DNA of 5,586 bases from NCBI GenBank assembly GCA_903851455.1, contig CAINOM010000728.1:1-5586 (forward strand), given 5' to 3'. The stretch's first letter is position 1. Each line of letters begins with the position of its first letter. Below, piece by piece: positions 4,732 to 5,586 of this stretch. The notes beneath the pieces are model-generated. The model did not search any database and was not told the origin of the DNA. It saw only the letters and a program-made list of their open reading frames with translations. A program made the position numbers and the translations under genes. The stretch is from an uncultured Bacteroidota bacterium (lineage in GTDB: Bacteria > Bacteroidota > Bacteroidia > Chitinophagales > Chitinophagaceae).

Positions 4732-5586
4732 CTACCAATCCTTCTGCATCTTCATCATCGCGCCCTTATCTTTCTTCTGCATTTTATCCTGCAGCTTTTT
4801 TTCTTCCTGCTGCAATGCATCTAAGAGCTGGTCGGCCTGTTGCTTGGAAAGCTTGCTGGGCTGGCCTTGCTGCTGATCTTTCTTATCCTGGTCCTGCTTG
4901 TCCTGCTGCTGTTGTTGCTGGTCTTTTTTGTCCTGGTCCTTCTTGTCGTCCTTCTTCTTATCCTGGTTCTTTTTGTCCTGGTCTTTCTTATCCTGGTTTT
5001 GCTTGTCCTGCTTCTTTTGCTGCTGTTGCTGCTGTTGTTGTTGTTTCATCATCTGCTCCGCATACGACAAGTTATATTTTGCGTCTACATCCTGCGGATT
5101 GTTGCGCAGGGTCTGTTTGTAGGCATTAACGGCATCTTCCCATTTTTTTTGCGACATGTAGGTGTTACCAATGTTGTAGTTGGCCGCTGCTGCACCATTC
5201 TTATCCTTCGATAGTTTGGCAGTCTCGGTCATTACCTTGCGGGAGTCGTCATATTTTTTTTGCTGGTACAGGGAATTGCCAAGGTTAAACAAGCCAGATG
5301 TATTGGTTGGGTCCTTGGCAACGGCCTTGGCGTAGTCATCGGCAGCTTCTTTATATTTCTGCTGCTCATAGAGTTGATTACCCTGCAGTATGTATTTATT
5401 TGTTTGTGCTTGCACAGCGGTTGTGCATAGCAGGAACATTACCAGCATTGCGGCAGTGCTTTGTACTGCGCTCGCCGGAGCCTTTGTTACCTGTATCTTT
5501 CCTACCGGTGCGGGCATTGCTGCTTTCTTTATGCGTTTCCTGCCTGGCAGCATCCATTCGATGATAAGGGCGATAAAGCCTGCAAG
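4732..5586 (-). CDS. batC: BatC-like TPR protein, frame open at right edge; possible BatB-BatC fusion
   Basis: Periplasmic TPR protein of the Bat (Bacteroides aerotolerance) system, whose VWA-domain partners are BatA and BatB. Counting from the ATG at 5553 (273 residues): a hydrophobic segment STAAMLVMFLLCTTAVQA (32-49) ends in a signal-peptidase-like AVQA|Q site. TPR units lie near 54-84, 86-118 and 122-154, with a fourth first-helix (VDAKYNLSYAEQMMK) after them. A Gln/Lys/Asp-rich tract follows (about 170-230), then the BatC tail LSKQQADQLLDALQQEEKKLQDK and a final KDW. Upstream of 5553 the same frame has no stop to the window edge and reads LAGFIALIIEWMLPGRKRIKK, which looks like a last membrane helix with a basic cytoplasmic end, as in BatB. 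So either BatB and BatC are one polypeptide or batC starts internally (ATG at 5553 or 5517) within an overlapping frame. Most certain: the TPR/BatC identity; least certain: the start. Confidence 0.85.
   Translation of the reverse strand, partial: LAGFIALIIEWMLPGRKRIKKAAMPAPVGKIQVTKAPASAVQSTAAMLVMFLLCTTAVQAQTNKYILQGNQLYEQQKYKEAADDYAKAVAKDPTNTSGLFNLGNSLYQQKKYDDSRKVMTETAKLSKDKNGAAAANYNIGNTYMSQKKWEDAVNAYKQTLRNNPQDVDAKYNLSYAEQMMKQQQQQQQQQKKQDKQNQDKKDQDKKNQDKKKDDKKDQDKKDQQQQQQDKQDQDKKDQQQGQPSKLSKQQADQLLDALQQEEKKLQDKMQKKDKGAMMKMQKDW
4864..5043 (-). repeat. Low-complexity Gln/QDKK coding repeat in batC
   Basis: Encodes residues 171-230 of the BatC-like protein. It starts with nine consecutive Gln (5043-5017, mixed CAA and CAG), followed by a 15-bp periodic array encoding pentads NQDKK, DQDKK, NQDKK, KDDKK and DQDKK (4998-4924), a six-Gln stretch, one more DQDKK and QQQGQ. 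The tract is highly charged and probably a flexible or coiled linker between the TPR domain and the conserved C-terminal helix. Repeats of this kind vary in length between strains by slippage. Confidence 0.85.

Noticed and set aside
4840..5214. Long rightward ORF encoding an extremely Leu/Val-rich, apparently membrane-spanning protein
   Set aside because: It is the antisense shadow of the Gln/Lys/Asp codons of batC; the hydrophobicity comes from CTG/CTT complements of the low-complexity tract, and the TPR protein on the other strand is clearly real.
5140..5260. Two CAA-AAA-AAA slippery runs in batC (and A7/A8 runs in rluE near 3995-4020) as programmed frameshift or phase-variation sites
   Set aside because: The frames are intact, no downstream stimulatory structure or useful alternative frame is visible, and AAA is simply the usual Lys codon here.

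Overview
The window looks like a chromosomal stretch from a member of the Bacteroidota, probably a Chitinophagaceae-like species. The evidence is a Bacteroidota-type outer-membrane barrel protein at the left edge, a BatC-like TPR protein with the typical Lys-Asp-Trp C-terminus at the right edge, an Obg GTPase with the short C-terminus and SKSD motif I associate with this phylum, and near-absent Shine-Dalgarno sites combined with TAnnTTTG-type -7 boxes. Composition and gene content look vertical and mostly housekeeping. There is no transposase, phage gene, CRISPR array, tRNA or rRNA.

Layout: a rightward gene for a secreted beta-barrel protein (1-951, 5' end outside the window) converges on a long leftward set, and a strong bidirectional hairpin terminator (977-1013) separates the two. 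Read in the direction of transcription from the right edge, the leftward genes are: a BatC-like TPR protein whose frame is still open at the window edge and begins there with what looks like the last membrane helix of BatB (5586-4732); a 399-base non-coding stretch with a heptamer/69-bp repeat array and an intrinsic terminator (4731-4333); rluE, a 23S rRNA pseudouridine synthase (4332-3745); adk, adenylate kinase (3617-3033); obg, a ribosome-assembly GTPase (3033-2032); a one-domain rhodanese (1998-1705); and a PduO-type cob(I)alamin adenosyltransferase (1572-1015).

adk and obg overlap by one base (TAGTG) and the rhodanese follows 33 bases later, so adk-obg-rhodanese probably form one transcript. 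It would start from a -7 box 23 bases upstream of the adk ATG. The adenosyltransferase has its own well-matched -7 box 21 bases upstream of its ATG. Both boxes also decide the start codon, because the longer ORFs would run through the promoter. RluE and Obg both serve the large ribosomal subunit, Adk keeps adenylate pools balanced, and the adenosyltransferase makes adenosylcobalamin for B12 enzymes such as methylmalonyl-CoA mutase. The Bat protein belongs to the separate envelope-located aerotolerance (Bat) system.

I do not see a clear new multi-gene system. The most unusual items are the possible in-frame BatB-BatC fusion at the right edge, the heptanucleotide repeat array (4540-4706), a second 8-bp degenerate tandem repeat (1645-1668), and a pair of 12-bp direct repeats spaced 30 bp upstream of the adk promoter.
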